DNA of 64,000 nt from assembly GCA_029817715.1 (NCBI GenBank), contig JARUPY010000537.1, forward strand, positions 2,170,001-2,234,000, read 5' to 3'. A program made the position numbers and the translations under genes. This DNA comes from Melastoma dodecandrum (Eukaryota; Streptophyta; Magnoliopsida; Myrtales; Melastomataceae). Of this stretch, positions 23,722 through 33,523 are shown in pieces; position 1 is the stretch's first letter, and every line of letters begins with the position of its first letter. Under the pieces are notes generated by a model, which was not told the origin of the DNA, did no database searches, and saw only the letters and a list, made by a program, of their open reading frames with translations.

Positions 23722-24918
23722 ATGGATAGCCCCATACATCTTGACCTCAGTTCATCTTCAAGAAGATCAACCTCTAGTATAGAATCCCTTTATGAGATTA
23801 CCCATAAAAACTGTGATGAAAATGAGGTGGCAAACACTGAACTTCCTTTGCTCAATCCTTATGCTGCTTATGATAAGCCCTTGGCAGGACCGATAAGACG
23901 AATTCAGACACTAATTAAACAGCCATCCTCTTCGGTCCTAGAATATGTCCAGACCAGCAAATTTAATCAGCACCCAATCATGGGGACCCAAAGAGAACAG
24001 TTTGTGACTTTACACTGGCCCATTGAATTTCTGGACGCATGGCTAAGAAAAGGATACACTCATCTCCATTTTGGAGCTATCAGACTTGCCTTGACTTATC
24101 ATGGACGAAAAGGACTGCCTGTAACGGCAAGAATGGCCCTGTTGGATACAAGATACATGGAATATCAACATGCCGTAATTGGAACAATAGAGACCACATT
24201 AAATGCAGGAACTGTAATTGTTACCCTCTATCCTAACTTTTGCATGTCTCTTAGGGATAACAAGATTCAGCAGGCACTACAGGTCCAGATCCAGATTTGT
24301 GGAGCGCCTATTGTGTCGGACTCCATTGAAGCAACTCTGCACTACCAAATGGCATACAGAGTTCAGAATCATGCTTTGGACCTAAAACTACATGAGTCAG
24401 ATGAAGCCCTGTTAATCACAGCAGATTATTTCAACAATAGAGCTCCTACGTGTGTCCATGTTCCAAGACAGATACCACGTACAGAACTGTTGAAGCTACT
24501 ACCTGAGAAATGGGTCACTGATTATGAACAAATCAGGAAGCGAACCGAACCAGCTGTTCCTATCCAGTCAACTACCTCCACCTTCATCAGAGACAAAGAT
24601 GGACAGGTCACCATCAAATTTGACAGAACAAAGGAAAAGGAACCATCGGCGCCGCCTCTTTTCCCGAGCATGTTCATGGTACAACCAGTACCCAAGGAGA
24701 GAAAACCAGATTCGCTCAACAGAATCATTCATTCGTTTGATGGATATGGGAATCCTTCCTACTTCTTCAAAGATAGACATTCTGGACATTGTTTCTGGGA
24801 TGATTCCCAGTGTGATCCTAATTGTGATTGTGACCTCCCAGACATCATTGAAGAAGATGACAGTAAACGAAGAAAACGAAGGACTTGCCACAAGAAGAAA
24901 ACATCTTCCCATCCTTGA
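23722..24918 (+). CDS. Endogenous pararetrovirus movement protein (30K superfamily)
   Basis: 398 codons starting at a CCACCATGG context. The central region has the 30K-type movement-protein pattern: an invariant-type Leu-x-Asp (LLD, residues 140-142) followed by a Gly-rich beta stretch (AVIGTIETTLNAG). Such proteins move virus through plasmodesmata. The C-terminus has an FWD motif then a Cys/Asp-rich and a Lys/Arg-rich tail. The reading frame is intact. Its 3' end overlaps the next gene by about 62 nt if that starts at 24857. A second, inverted, truncated copy at 31560-32669 is about 95% identical over the shared part. The gene is separate from the polyprotein, unlike viruses that fuse the two. 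Confidence 0.85.
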   Translation: MDSPIHLDLSSSSRRSTSSIESLYEITHKNCDENEVANTELPLLNPYAAYDKPLAGPIRRIQTLIKQPSSSVLEYVQTSKFNQHPIMGTQREQFVTLHWPIEFLDAWLRKGYTHLHFGAIRLALTYHGRKGLPVTARMALLDTRYMEYQHAVIGTIETTLNAGTVIVTLYPNFCMSLRDNKIQQALQVQIQICGAPIVSDSIEATLHYQMAYRVQNHALDLKLHESDEALLITADYFNNRAPTCVHVPRQIPRTELLKLLPEKWVTDYEQIRKRTEPAVPIQSTTSTFIRDKDGQVTIKFDRTKEKEPSAPPLFPSMFMVQPVPKERKPDSLNRIIHSFDGYGNPSYFFKDRHSGHCFWDDSQCDPNCDCDLPDIIEEDDSKRRKRRTCHKKKTSSHP

Positions 24919-27900
24919 CACTGATAATGACAACGATGAAGAAGACTCTTGCAGGAAACCCATAAAGAAGTTGGAAAGACCAGGACTCCTTGGACAACCG
25001 TCGGGAAAGTTTGACTACGTGGTTAACTACGACATTCCAACCCCGAGTCCAGACACTGACCCAATTATCCCTACAGGATGGGATAATCAAGACAAGTCAC
25101 CAGCACCATGTTCCAGACAGAAATGGGAGAAGAAACTGTCAACAAAGCCTCCACTAAAGATCCTTCCATGCTACAAGCCAATTCTAAAGTGGCAGAGGAA
25201 ACATCCAGAAGAACAGGTCTTACCACCAGCATATAACCAGTCTTTTGGATATTGCTCCCAAGAAGTTAAATCCAGCCCTCTTCAGAATACTCCAACTGTC
25301 ATGATGATGAGACCTGACCCCCATCATTACACTTTTCCACCAACTGAAGAACATACGGTCGATAATGTGAAGTATATGGCAAAAATCCCGGTTCCAACCG
25401 CCAGAGACCAGACTGGAAGACCAACGGAAAATAGTATGGCAGAAACAGTCTTGAACTGGCAAAGCCAGAATGCATTGATTCAGAATGATGCATTATGTAG
25501 TATCAGTAACAAGATCAGCACATTCCAGAATCACTTCCTAACAGCTGAAAAAACCCTGCATGAGAAGCTTGATGGACATCACGAACTTCTCTATAAAGGA
25601 ATAGATGTTGACAATGAAAGAATGCATGAGGTTCTACGAGTACTTCAGAGGAACCTAGATGATTTTGTCCAGGGGAAATATCCTTCATACTTCAGAGCTG
25701 ACCCAGATGAAGAGATCATCAAGTTAAAAAGAAAGATCAAGGCGGTAGAAGAAAGAACTTCTTCTATCCCCCCAGGTCAGCCAGGGGATCCCTTTGGTTT
25801 TAATAGACACTCCTTCTACTCACCCTTGCAGGATCATGCGAAAGGATATAATTTGTTCGCTCCTACAACAAAGCGGGATGTTGCAGAACTCAGGGACATT
25901 GCCAAAAAACAACAAAAGGAAGAGCATAGGAGAAAGGAAATAAAAGAAGGGAAAAGGAAAATCCCTAGTTCTACCACCACAGACAAGAAACGACAACCAA
26001 GTCGGTCAAGTTCCACAAGCTCTCCTAGCCAACCATTGCCAAGACAACATTTACTCATCAGAGAAAGAATACCTTCAGAGAGACCTCAACCCATATCCAA
26101 CCAACCAGCCACGTCAACAGAGTCAGAGACATCTCCCTCTGAGAATTACACAGACACGGATGGATATGATGAAACAGCCTCGGATCAGGTGAATAAATAT
26201 TCTTCTCAGATTTTTATGACCAAATGTACTTTGTCTACTACAGAAAGTGAATCTTCAGACCCCTCTTCGAAAACTATATCAGACTCCTCGGAAGATGAAC
26301 CACCTCATATTCTGATGGCTGATAGAGAACCAGAGGTATATGAGCCAGAAGATGCAGACTTCTCTGATCAATCCGAGGATAGACAAAGACAAAATCCCAA
26401 CACTGGAGATAAGCACAACCTGCGATTTACTCTAGATGACATCCGATGGGATAAATGGGCAGACAGATTGAAAGAATTTCATGCCTGGTGTTTATTCAAG
26501 AGACTTACAGTTTTCTCTTCAATTGATATTCTCTCAGAACTAACAACCAGGTTCACAGGCATTTTAAAGACTTGGTGGGATCTTGTTCCTGAACCAACAC
26601 AGATCCAGCTGCTAAGCCTTCAAATCCAGGAATTCCTAAGTCATGTCCATGCCCACTTCATAGGAAATCCAGACAACCAGATGGATGATATGCGGAGAGA
26701 ATTCTTTAAGCGGAAATGCTGCTCCTACAACAAAAAGGAAATAAATAGGCATTTCAAACGAATGATCCATTTATTCCTCAATCTTGGAGCGGACAATGCG
26801 CTAAAACCCGTCTTCCTATCCTCAGTATGGGAAGATATATCTTCTCTGGTTGAAAAGGAATTAGCAGCCAAGAACCTCCGAGTTATGGACCTTACCATGG
26901 GACAGATTGTACAAGCAGTACACTTTGCTGTCCGAGAACTATGCCAGAGGAAAGAGGTGATACGTACTTTCCTTAAACATGATAGAAAACTGGAAGTAGC
27001 TTGTAGGCCTCCAAAGTACCAGACTAAGTGCAAGAAAGAATCATGTGATTGCTCAAAGAAATTCAGAAGGAAACAACGGAGCCCCAAGCCTTATTACAAG
27101 AAAACTGACCGCAGACAACAAACAAGGAAACAAGTGAAAAGATATCCAGTTAGGTTTGCTCCTCAAAAGAGAAAGAGATTCTTAAGGTTCAAAAGCAGAA
27201 CCTCCACGGGAGTCAAATCTTCCAAATGTTATGTCTGTGGTAAGATGGGGCACTATGCAAAGGAATGTCCCCAAAGCCAGAAGAAGTTCGTGGCACAATT
27301 GGAAGCACTTACAGGTGTCACACTACAAGATGCAGATGTGGAATCAATCTTCTCTATAGACGATGAGCCAACTATATGCTGTCTTGAAGACCAACAGATA
27401 CAACAACAGCATAGCTCAACCTATCATTCAGAAGATTCTGATTATCAGGAAATTTACACATTTACCACCATCTCACGACATCCTCCAAGATCGGCGGATA
27501 GAATTCCTTCAATTTATACAAGATCACTACCTTCTTGTGAATCCAGCTCCAGACATGAGGATTCTCCTACTAAACACACAGAGGAAGAAGCCTCACCAGA
27601 TCCACCATTCATTGCTACTACAAGAGTTTCCCCTCATGTCAAGGTACAGATTTATTTCTCCAAGTATCACAGGCCAATTCAGGCTATTGCTTTCATTGAC
27701 ACAGGAGCTGCGGAAAGCATGATTAATCCCGCCATGGTACCACCAGACTTCTTGATCCCAGAAGTGAATACCTACAAGGCGGCTTCCAGTAAAACATTCT
27801 CAACTTACCTTAGGACGAAGATCATAAAGATAATGATTTTCCCTACCTGCACTATTAGCTCTGCTATTGTTGCTACTGACCTCCCAGGGAAAGATCTTGT

Positions 27901-30487
27901 CTTAGGATGGGACCTGTTACAACAAATTCCGAGTTTGAGATTCCTCCCAACAGGAATCCGTTTTAAGTCAAGCTTCAAGCCATTTGTCCAGCAAGAAAGG
28001 ATTTATTCAATTCAACCAGCTGAACAGCTTAAAGAACTTTTCAGACCCATGTTTGCAGACAACCACCAGCAGTTCTTAGCCAAATGTTCAAACCCATTGT
28101 GGAAAAATCCTCAGTTCTTCGTCAGCCTGCCGTTCAAACAGAATGAGGACATCACTCCCACAAAAGCAAGTCATCCGGGAATGAACCCTGAAGATGCTAT
28201 AAGGATTTATGAAGAATGTGAAGAGCTCCGGAAACAAGGATTGATAGAACGATCCAATTCGCCTTGGGCATGTCAAGCTTTTTACGTCAATATAAGATCA
28301 GAACAAGCTCGAGGGAAAAAGAGAATGGTGATCAACTATCAACCATTGAATCACTTCCTGATGGACATCAACTTTCCTCTTCCTAACAAGACAGCCTTGT
28401 TCTCCTCCTTAGCCAAAGCCAAGGTATTCTCAAAGTTCGATCTAAAGAGTGGATTCTGGCAGATTGGAATTAACCCAGAAGATAGATGGAAAACAGCATT
28501 TTGCATACCCAATGGACACTACCAGTGGAAGGTTCTACCATTCGGATTAAAGACTGCCCCCTCACTTTTCCAAAAAACAATGACTCATATTTTTGGATCT
28601 CTGCAATCATCTGCTCTTATTTACATAGATGATATCCTGCTATTTAGCAATGATCTAACCTCTCATGAAGCTTTATTAAAAGAGTTTGCACAACTCTTGA
28701 GTCAATACGGGATCATGCTTGCAGAAAAGAAAGTACAGCTGTGCACTACTACAATTGATTTCCTAGGTATGAAACTGGCAGACGGACAATACTACCCTGG
28801 ACCGCACATAGCACAAGAACTTCTCAAGTTCCCTGATTCACAACTGACGGTCAAACAGGTACAACAATTTTTGGGAATTGTAAATTATTTAAGAGATTTT
28901 GTCCCAGGAATCAGCCAGTATACCAGCCAGCTGGAAAAGCATTTAAAGAAAAATGCACTACCATGGAATGATGCACAAACTGAAGCAGTCAAAGTTCTCA
29001 AGTCCAAATTGCAGCACCTACCCCCATTACAAATCCCTTCTGATGGAATCAGAGTCTTGCAAACAGATGCAAGTAATGAATTTTGGGCTGCTATACTCCT
29101 AGAAGAGAAGAACGAACAAAGAAAGGTTTGTGCATATAAGTCAGGAAAGTTCAGCCATGCAGAACAGCACTATCATTCCTCGATCAAAGAAATACTGGCA
29201 GTGAAAAATGGAATCAAGAAGTTCGAGTTCCACCTCGCAGGACATCATTTCCTGGTTGAGACAGACTTCAAGTCATTCAGCTCAATGATGAATTTCAACA
29301 CAAAGATTATACCTAGTGCTCAACTGTTAAGACTGTCAGAATGGTTCTCCCAGTATACTTTCACAGTCAAACACATCAAAGGTAAATCTAATGTGGTTGC
29401 TGATTTCTTATCAAGACCATTTGATACAGCTAACCCCAAACTCTTGGAGCATCCTAAGCTACAGGCTATGTTCACCACTCATATTCAAGGAAAGCCTCGA
29501 AGAAATCAGGCTATAGCAATGCCCCCAGAAATTCATAGGTGGAATGAAATATTCAGATTTGACTACGCTGTGGAAATTCTTTCTCAACCTTACACACGGA
29601 TGCAGTACTACTTGGAACAAATTTTCCAGAAATATGGCCAGATATTCTTTCCAGTAGAAGGATTACATCCCACATATCCATTCCTACATCTCTTTCCTAT
29701 ACGGCCAGAAGAAACTTTCCCCGAAGATTTAAAATGGTTTTTGTGGTACTTCTTCCATTCACATACCATTGCCTTAGAGTTCCCAGCAGCAGAGATGCTC
29801 CACTATCTAGACAGTTTTGGAGATCTGTTTGTCTACTCCCCACACAAACATCCACATGCTTATTTGGCTGAAGTACTATCATGGTTTGCACCACTGGTTC
29901 AATGGAAGATATGGTTCGAAGAGCATGCATACCGCTACCAGAAGTGGCCCGGGATCACAGCTAATTCAATTTTTCTGTTTTGCAGGAGATGGCACTACAG
30001 TGAAGAAGCACATTCATTAGTTTCTATTAATACTGTTGATGAATTCTCATGCCTCCCTAACTCACTTGCTCTACATTATGGAGAATTTGAGGACATATCA
30101 GTTTTGTTGCCCCATGAAGTTCCTCCTTCATACCATCCAGGAACACCAGAGTATTATGACGCATCATACAACAGACAATGCCTCACAGAAAAACTCTGCA
30201 CACTGAATACATGCCCCTTGCCGACAAATGAGGACCTTTTGGCACAAAGAATTTTAAGGATCGACATGACACATGTATGGAATCTCTCAATGGCCCTACA
30301 CACTTTCTCACAGGCCCAAACTGATTGGGATGCAGTTGCAGAAGACATACTCCACAGTATTGATCTAACAGGCCCAGGATCGTCACAAAGCCCAAATCAC
30401 TCAGCCGGCCCATCAACCACTCCCAAAAAGCCTCCCAGAGACAAAGACAGGGACCCATATGGAAAGAAACCCAAAACTCATCAGTAA
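24857..30487 (+). CDS. Endogenous pararetrovirus capsid-protease-RT-RNase H polyprotein
   Basis: 1876 codons from the ATG at 24857, which overlaps the movement-protein stop by 62 nt; the frame is open upstream to 24524. Residue positions from 24857: Gln/Leu-rich, possibly coiled region about 208-308; Ser/Thr-rich acidic stretch; capsid-like domain about 520-790 with basic tail; zinc knuckle CYVCGKMGHYAKEC at 791-804; aspartic protease DTGA at 948-951; reverse transcriptase with YIDD at 1256-1259; RNase H from Asp 1404 to about 1521. A 355-residue C-terminal extension follows that I do not recognise, ending in a Pro/Lys-rich tail. There is no integrase, as expected of Caulimoviridae. The frame has no stop or frameshift, suggesting recent integration or little time to decay. 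The genus is undetermined. Confidence 0.85.
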   Translation: MTVNEENEGLATRRKHLPILDTDNDNDEEDSCRKPIKKLERPGLLGQPSGKFDYVVNYDIPTPSPDTDPIIPTGWDNQDKSPAPCSRQKWEKKLSTKPPLKILPCYKPILKWQRKHPEEQVLPPAYNQSFGYCSQEVKSSPLQNTPTVMMMRPDPHHYTFPPTEEHTVDNVKYMAKIPVPTARDQTGRPTENSMAETVLNWQSQNALIQNDALCSISNKISTFQNHFLTAEKTLHEKLDGHHELLYKGIDVDNERMHEVLRVLQRNLDDFVQGKYPSYFRADPDEEIIKLKRKIKAVEERTSSIPPGQPGDPFGFNRHSFYSPLQDHAKGYNLFAPTTKRDVAELRDIAKKQQKEEHRRKEIKEGKRKIPSSTTTDKKRQPSRSSSTSSPSQPLPRQHLLIRERIPSERPQPISNQPATSTESETSPSENYTDTDGYDETASDQVNKYSSQIFMTKCTLSTTESESSDPSSKTISDSSEDEPPHILMADREPEVYEPEDADFSDQSEDRQRQNPNTGDKHNLRFTLDDIRWDKWADRLKEFHAWCLFKRLTVFSSIDILSELTTRFTGILKTWWDLVPEPTQIQLLSLQIQEFLSHVHAHFIGNPDNQMDDMRREFFKRKCCSYNKKEINRHFKRMIHLFLNLGADNALKPVFLSSVWEDISSLVEKELAAKNLRVMDLTMGQIVQAVHFAVRELCQRKEVIRTFLKHDRKLEVACRPPKYQTKCKKESCDCSKKFRRKQRSPKPYYKKTDRRQQTRKQVKRYPVRFAPQKRKRFLRFKSRTSTGVKSSKCYVCGKMGHYAKECPQSQKKFVAQLEALTGVTLQDADVESIFSIDDEPTICCLEDQQIQQQHSSTYHSEDSDYQEIYTFTTISRHPPRSADRIPSIYTRSLPSCESSSRHEDSPTKHTEEEASPDPPFIATTRVSPHVKVQIYFSKYHRPIQAIAFIDTGAAESMINPAMVPPDFLIPEVNTYKAASSKTFSTYLRTKIIKIMIFPTCTISSAIVATDLPGKDLVLGWDLLQQIPSLRFLPTGIRFKSSFKPFVQQERIYSIQPAEQLKELFRPMFADNHQQFLAKCSNPLWKNPQFFVSLPFKQNEDITPTKASHPGMNPEDAIRIYEECEELRKQGLIERSNSPWACQAFYVNIRSEQARGKKRMVINYQPLNHFLMDINFPLPNKTALFSSLAKAKVFSKFDLKSGFWQIGINPEDRWKTAFCIPNGHYQWKVLPFGLKTAPSLFQKTMTHIFGSLQSSALIYIDDILLFSNDLTSHEALLKEFAQLLSQYGIMLAEKKVQLCTTTIDFLGMKLADGQYYPGPHIAQELLKFPDSQLTVKQVQQFLGIVNYLRDFVPGISQYTSQLEKHLKKNALPWNDAQTEAVKVLKSKLQHLPPLQIPSDGIRVLQTDASNEFWAAILLEEKNEQRKVCAYKSGKFSHAEQHYHSSIKEILAVKNGIKKFEFHLAGHHFLVETDFKSFSSMMNFNTKIIPSAQLLRLSEWFSQYTFTVKHIKGKSNVVADFLSRPFDTANPKLLEHPKLQAMFTTHIQGKPRRNQAIAMPPEIHRWNEIFRFDYAVEILSQPYTRMQYYLEQIFQKYGQIFFPVEGLHPTYPFLHLFPIRPEETFPEDLKWFLWYFFHSHTIALEFPAAEMLHYLDSFGDLFVYSPHKHPHAYLAEVLSWFAPLVQWKIWFEEHAYRYQKWPGITANSIFLFCRRWHYSEEAHSLVSINTVDEFSCLPNSLALHYGEFEDISVLLPHEVPPSYHPGTPEYYDASYNRQCLTEKLCTLNTCPLPTNEDLLAQRILRIDMTHVWNLSMALHTFSQAQTDWDAVAEDILHSIDLTGPGSSQSPNHSAGPSTTPKKPPRDKDRDPYGKKPKTHQ

Positions 30488-31182
30488 TTCCCACATGATG
30501 AAAAGACATGAAGATAAAATCGAATCTTTCCAGAGGACAACAAGATAAGATCAAATCTTCCAGCTCACACAAGCACTAGAAAATTAGATTGTAACGTGGA
30601 CAATCCACAGCCTAGTTTTCTTTTCTAGTTTTAGCTATAAATAGCTGCCTCATGTAACATTGGAAAAACAAGTCTCGAGCAATATACAAGTTTTCCACAA
30701 AAAACCTCTCGAGCACTACATCCATGGCTTTCTAAACACCTATAGGGTAATAACCAGGGCAGGCAGTAAGGTCTTTTAGATCTCTCACCAAATCTCTCTT
30801 CCTTCGATAAACCCAAAAAAATCAGAAAAACCCAGAAAACCCAGAAACCTTAGTTTATGTCTTTCCTATTCCGTGTTCATAGAATATTTATGTTTGTGTT
30901 TATTTTTTCACTCCTATTTCCAGAATTTTCCAGGTTCTGCTTTACTCTCATGATCTACTGTTTATCACCTATCATCCTCTTCATATTTTGCTAATCCCGG
31001 TGAATTCCTCTTTACTCTGTCTGACTGTTTTCCAGTTGAGGTGCCAAAGAGTTGTTTACAGCAAGCATATTGTTTCCTTGAAAGAATCTCTCTGAGAACC
31101 GTAAGGCTATCTACTTCGCCAGTAAGTGCCACTTAGCCAGGAGGGCGTTCGGCCATAGGCTTGATATTGATAGCAGGTGAAA
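30488..31182 (+). other. Viral intergenic region and partial leader
   Basis: Non-coding sequence after the polyprotein stop. It holds a TATA box (separate entry) followed by a leader-like stretch with only short frames. It ends where the inverted repeat begins at 31183. The primer-binding site expected in a complete leader is not present here but is found in the minus copy at 32783-32795. Confidence 0.6.
30636..30644 (+). promoter_or_regulatory. TATA box of the pararetrovirus promoter
   Basis: TATAAATAG, about 150 nt downstream of the polyprotein stop, the usual place for the pregenomic-RNA promoter in this family. Purine-rich GATAAGATC-like and GAAGATAAAATC words lie upstream. Activity cannot be judged from sequence. 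Confidence 0.6.
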
Positions 31183-31592
31183 GATGAGACCTCCGAGGAA
31201 ACATTGCCTCTGTAAACCTCCCTTTCCCAAAAGCTGGTGGATGCACAGTCATTTTCATGTCACCATTCACCGTAGACGATTTGTAGAACCCATGTGGAGA
31301 ACCCCTGAACTCCTTAATCGTCTAGGATATCATATTAGATGGTTAACCAAGTACATAGGATATCATATCACCGTAGACATCAATTTGTTTCAAGATGGTT
31401 TTCTGGACTTTGAGTTCTATGTACTTGGTTAACCATCTAATATGATATCCTAGACGATTAAGGAGTTCAGGGGTTCTGCACATGGGTTCTGCAAATCGTC
31501 TACGGTGAATGGTGACATGAAAATGACTGTGCATCCACCAGCTTTTGGGAAAGGGAGGTTTACAGAGGCAATGTTTCCTCGGAGGTCTCATC
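31183..31592. repeat. Near-perfect 175-bp inverted repeat with 60-bp loop
   Basis: Arms 31183-31357 and 31418-31592 have equal length with about two mismatches; the spacer is 31358-31417. It lies exactly between the + and - viral copies. The outer edge of the right arm merges with the movement-protein copy over a few shared bases (GATGA), indicating a microhomology junction. As DNA it could extrude a cruciform; as RNA it would be a long hairpin and possible source of small RNAs. Confidence 0.9.
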
Positions 31593-32669
31593 CCAAAAGC
31601 AGTTACCAGAATGTTTATCTTTGAAGAAGAAAGAAGGATTCCCATATCCATCAAACGAATGGATGATCCTGTTGAGCGAATCTGGTTTTCTCTCCTTGGG
31701 TACTGGTTGTACCATGAACATGCTCGGGAAAAGAGGCGGCGCCGATGGTTCCTTTTCCTTTGTTCTGTCAAATTTGATGGTGACTGTACCATCTCTATCT
31801 CTGACAAAAGTGGAGGTGGTAGACTGAATGGGAGCAACTGGTTCTGTTCGCTTCCTGATCTGTTCATAATCAGTGACCCATTTCTCAGGTAGTAGCTTCA
31901 ACAGTTCTGTACGTGGTATCTGTCTTGGAACATGGACACACGTAAGAGCTCTATTGTTGAAATAATCTGCTGTGATTAACAGGGCTTCATCTGACTCATG
32001 TAGCTTTAAGTCTAATGCATGGTTCTGTACTCTGTATGCCATCTGGTAGTGCAGAGTTGCTTCAATGGAGTCCGACACAATAGGCGCTCCACAAATCTGG
32101 ATCTGGACCTGTAGTGCCTGCTGAATCTTGTTATCCCTAAGAGACATGCAAAAGTTAGGATAAAGGGTAACAAATACAGTTCCTGCATTTAGTGTGGTCT
32201 CAATTGTTCCAATAACCGCGTGTTGATATTCCATGTATCTGGAGTCCAATAAGGCCATTCGTGCCGTAATAGGCAGTCCTTTTCGTCCATGGTAAGTTAA
32301 GGCAAGTCTGATTGCTCCAAAATGGAGATGAGTGTATCCTTTTCTTAGCCATGCATCCAGAAATTCAATGGGCCAGTGCAAAGTCACAAACTGTTCTCTT
32401 TGGGTCCCCAGAATGGGGTGCTGGTTAAATTTACTGGTCTGGACATATTCAAGGACCGAAGAGGATGGCTGTTTAATTAGTGTCCGAATTCGTCTTATCG
32501 GTCCTGCCAAGGGCTTATCATAAGCAGCATAAGGATTGAGCAAAGGAAGTTCAGTGTTTGCAACCTGATTTTCATCACAGTTTTTATGGGTGATTTCATA
32601 AAGGGATTCTATACTAGAGTTTGATCTTCTGGAAGACGAGCTGTGGTCAAGATTTATGGGGCTATCCAT
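31560..32669 (-). pseudogene. Second, truncated movement-protein copy
   Basis: Starts at the ATG at 32669 (minus) and stays in frame with no stop through the conserved Leu-x-Asp region, closely matching 23722-24918. Homology ends after the FWD motif at about 31593; the frame then runs 11 codons into the inverted-repeat arm and stops at 31560. It lacks the C-terminal Cys/Asp- and Lys/Arg-rich tail and the downstream polyprotein. Upstream it keeps a longer leader than the + copy, including the primer-binding site. Confidence 0.85.
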
Positions 32670-32782
32670 GGTGGTAAGGCAGGGTAATAACGTCAGGCAG
32701 GAGTAAGGATCTCTATCTCTCTCTCTCTCTGAAAAGAAGAAGAAAACGAAGGGAAAGTAGGGTATGTACTCAGACCTGTACG

Positions 32783-32795
32783 GGCTCTGATACCA
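32783..32795 (-). promoter_or_regulatory. Primer-binding site of the viral copy (tRNA-Met)
   Basis: On the minus strand TGGTATCAGAGCC, the exact complement of the plant initiator tRNA-Met 3' end used by Caulimoviridae to start reverse transcription. It lies about 115 nt upstream of the movement-protein ATG. A CT-dinucleotide tract follows on + at about 32709-32729. Confidence 0.85.
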
Positions 32796-32879
32796 AGGGT
32801 ACTTCTGCTCAGACACAACTTATACTTCAATAAACATTTAGGGTGCAGCGGAATCCAAGACAAGAAGTAGGAAAATACT

Positions 32880-33394
32880 TTTTTCGTTAACTTTACTAAA
32901 AAAATCACTTTTTTCATAACGTTAACAAAAATTTAGTAAAAAAAGTAGTAAAATTTACTACTTTTTTACTAATTTCTCGTTGACGTTACCAAAATAGTGG
33001 TTTTTAGTAAAGTCAACGTAAATTTAGCAAAAAAAGTAGTAAAATTTACTACTTTTTTACTGTTCACTTTTAGTAAAAATTACTACTTTTATTTTGTAAA
33101 ATATAACTATAATTAGTAATAGTTTACTAATTTTTGTGTGATTTTTAGTAAAACACTGTTTGAGTTAGTAAAAGTATTAGTAAAGTTTTAGGGGTTTCGT
33201 AAATGTTTACTGATTTATGCATGATTTTACGAATAAATTTAGTAAACTGTTACTAAAAGTCTAGCAATTTACTAATTCGTTTACTAATTCGAACAGTGAA
33301 ACCCGAATCTATTTACGAACCTATTTACGAACCTAATTTCAATGTGAAATTACCGTTTTACCCCCATTACTAAATATATTACTTAACAGTAAGA
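32880..33394. repeat. TAGTAAA-rich AT tract, right
   Basis: Counterpart of 23416-23700 in inverse orientation and longer. Made of GTAGTAAAATTTACTAC-type palindromic words. No coding potential. Confidence 0.7.
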
Positions 33395-33514
33395 TCCCTA
33401 ATTTTGACGTCTTTTCACTAAAAACAGTCAACTTTTTGTAAAATTTACTCAAAGTGGTTAAGCGACATTAGTAAACTACGTAACCATTACGTGCACGTAT
33501 TGTTAGTCACTTCC
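33395..33514 (-). repeat. Right terminal inverted repeat
   Basis: Pairs with 23295-23415; its last bases GTCACTTCC abut the ATATTTATA duplication at 33515-33523. Confidence 0.75.
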
Positions 33515-33523
33515 ATATTTATA

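Larger units (their letters stand above)
23295..33514. mobile_element. Mutator-like terminal-inverted-repeat unit carrying pararetrovirus DNA
   Basis: The left end GGAAGCGGCTAACGATACGT and the right end, read on minus, GGAAGTGACTAACAATACGT start inverted repeats that stay alignable for about 120 bp. The flanks are ATGTTTATA (23286-23294) and ATATTTATA (33515-33523), nine bases with one difference, the duplication length of Mutator-like elements. Between the ends and the viral DNA lie AT-rich zones built of TAGTAAA/TTTACTA motifs (about 23340-23690 and 32880-33460). No transposase is visible, so if mobile it is non-autonomous. Either virus DNA integrated into a small element of this kind, or the element acquired it; the sequence does not decide. 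Confidence 0.65.

Noticed and set aside
24524..24856. N-terminal extension of the viral polyprotein upstream of 24857
   Set aside because: It lies entirely within the movement-protein gene in another frame; the later ATG gives a short overlap more typical of such viruses.
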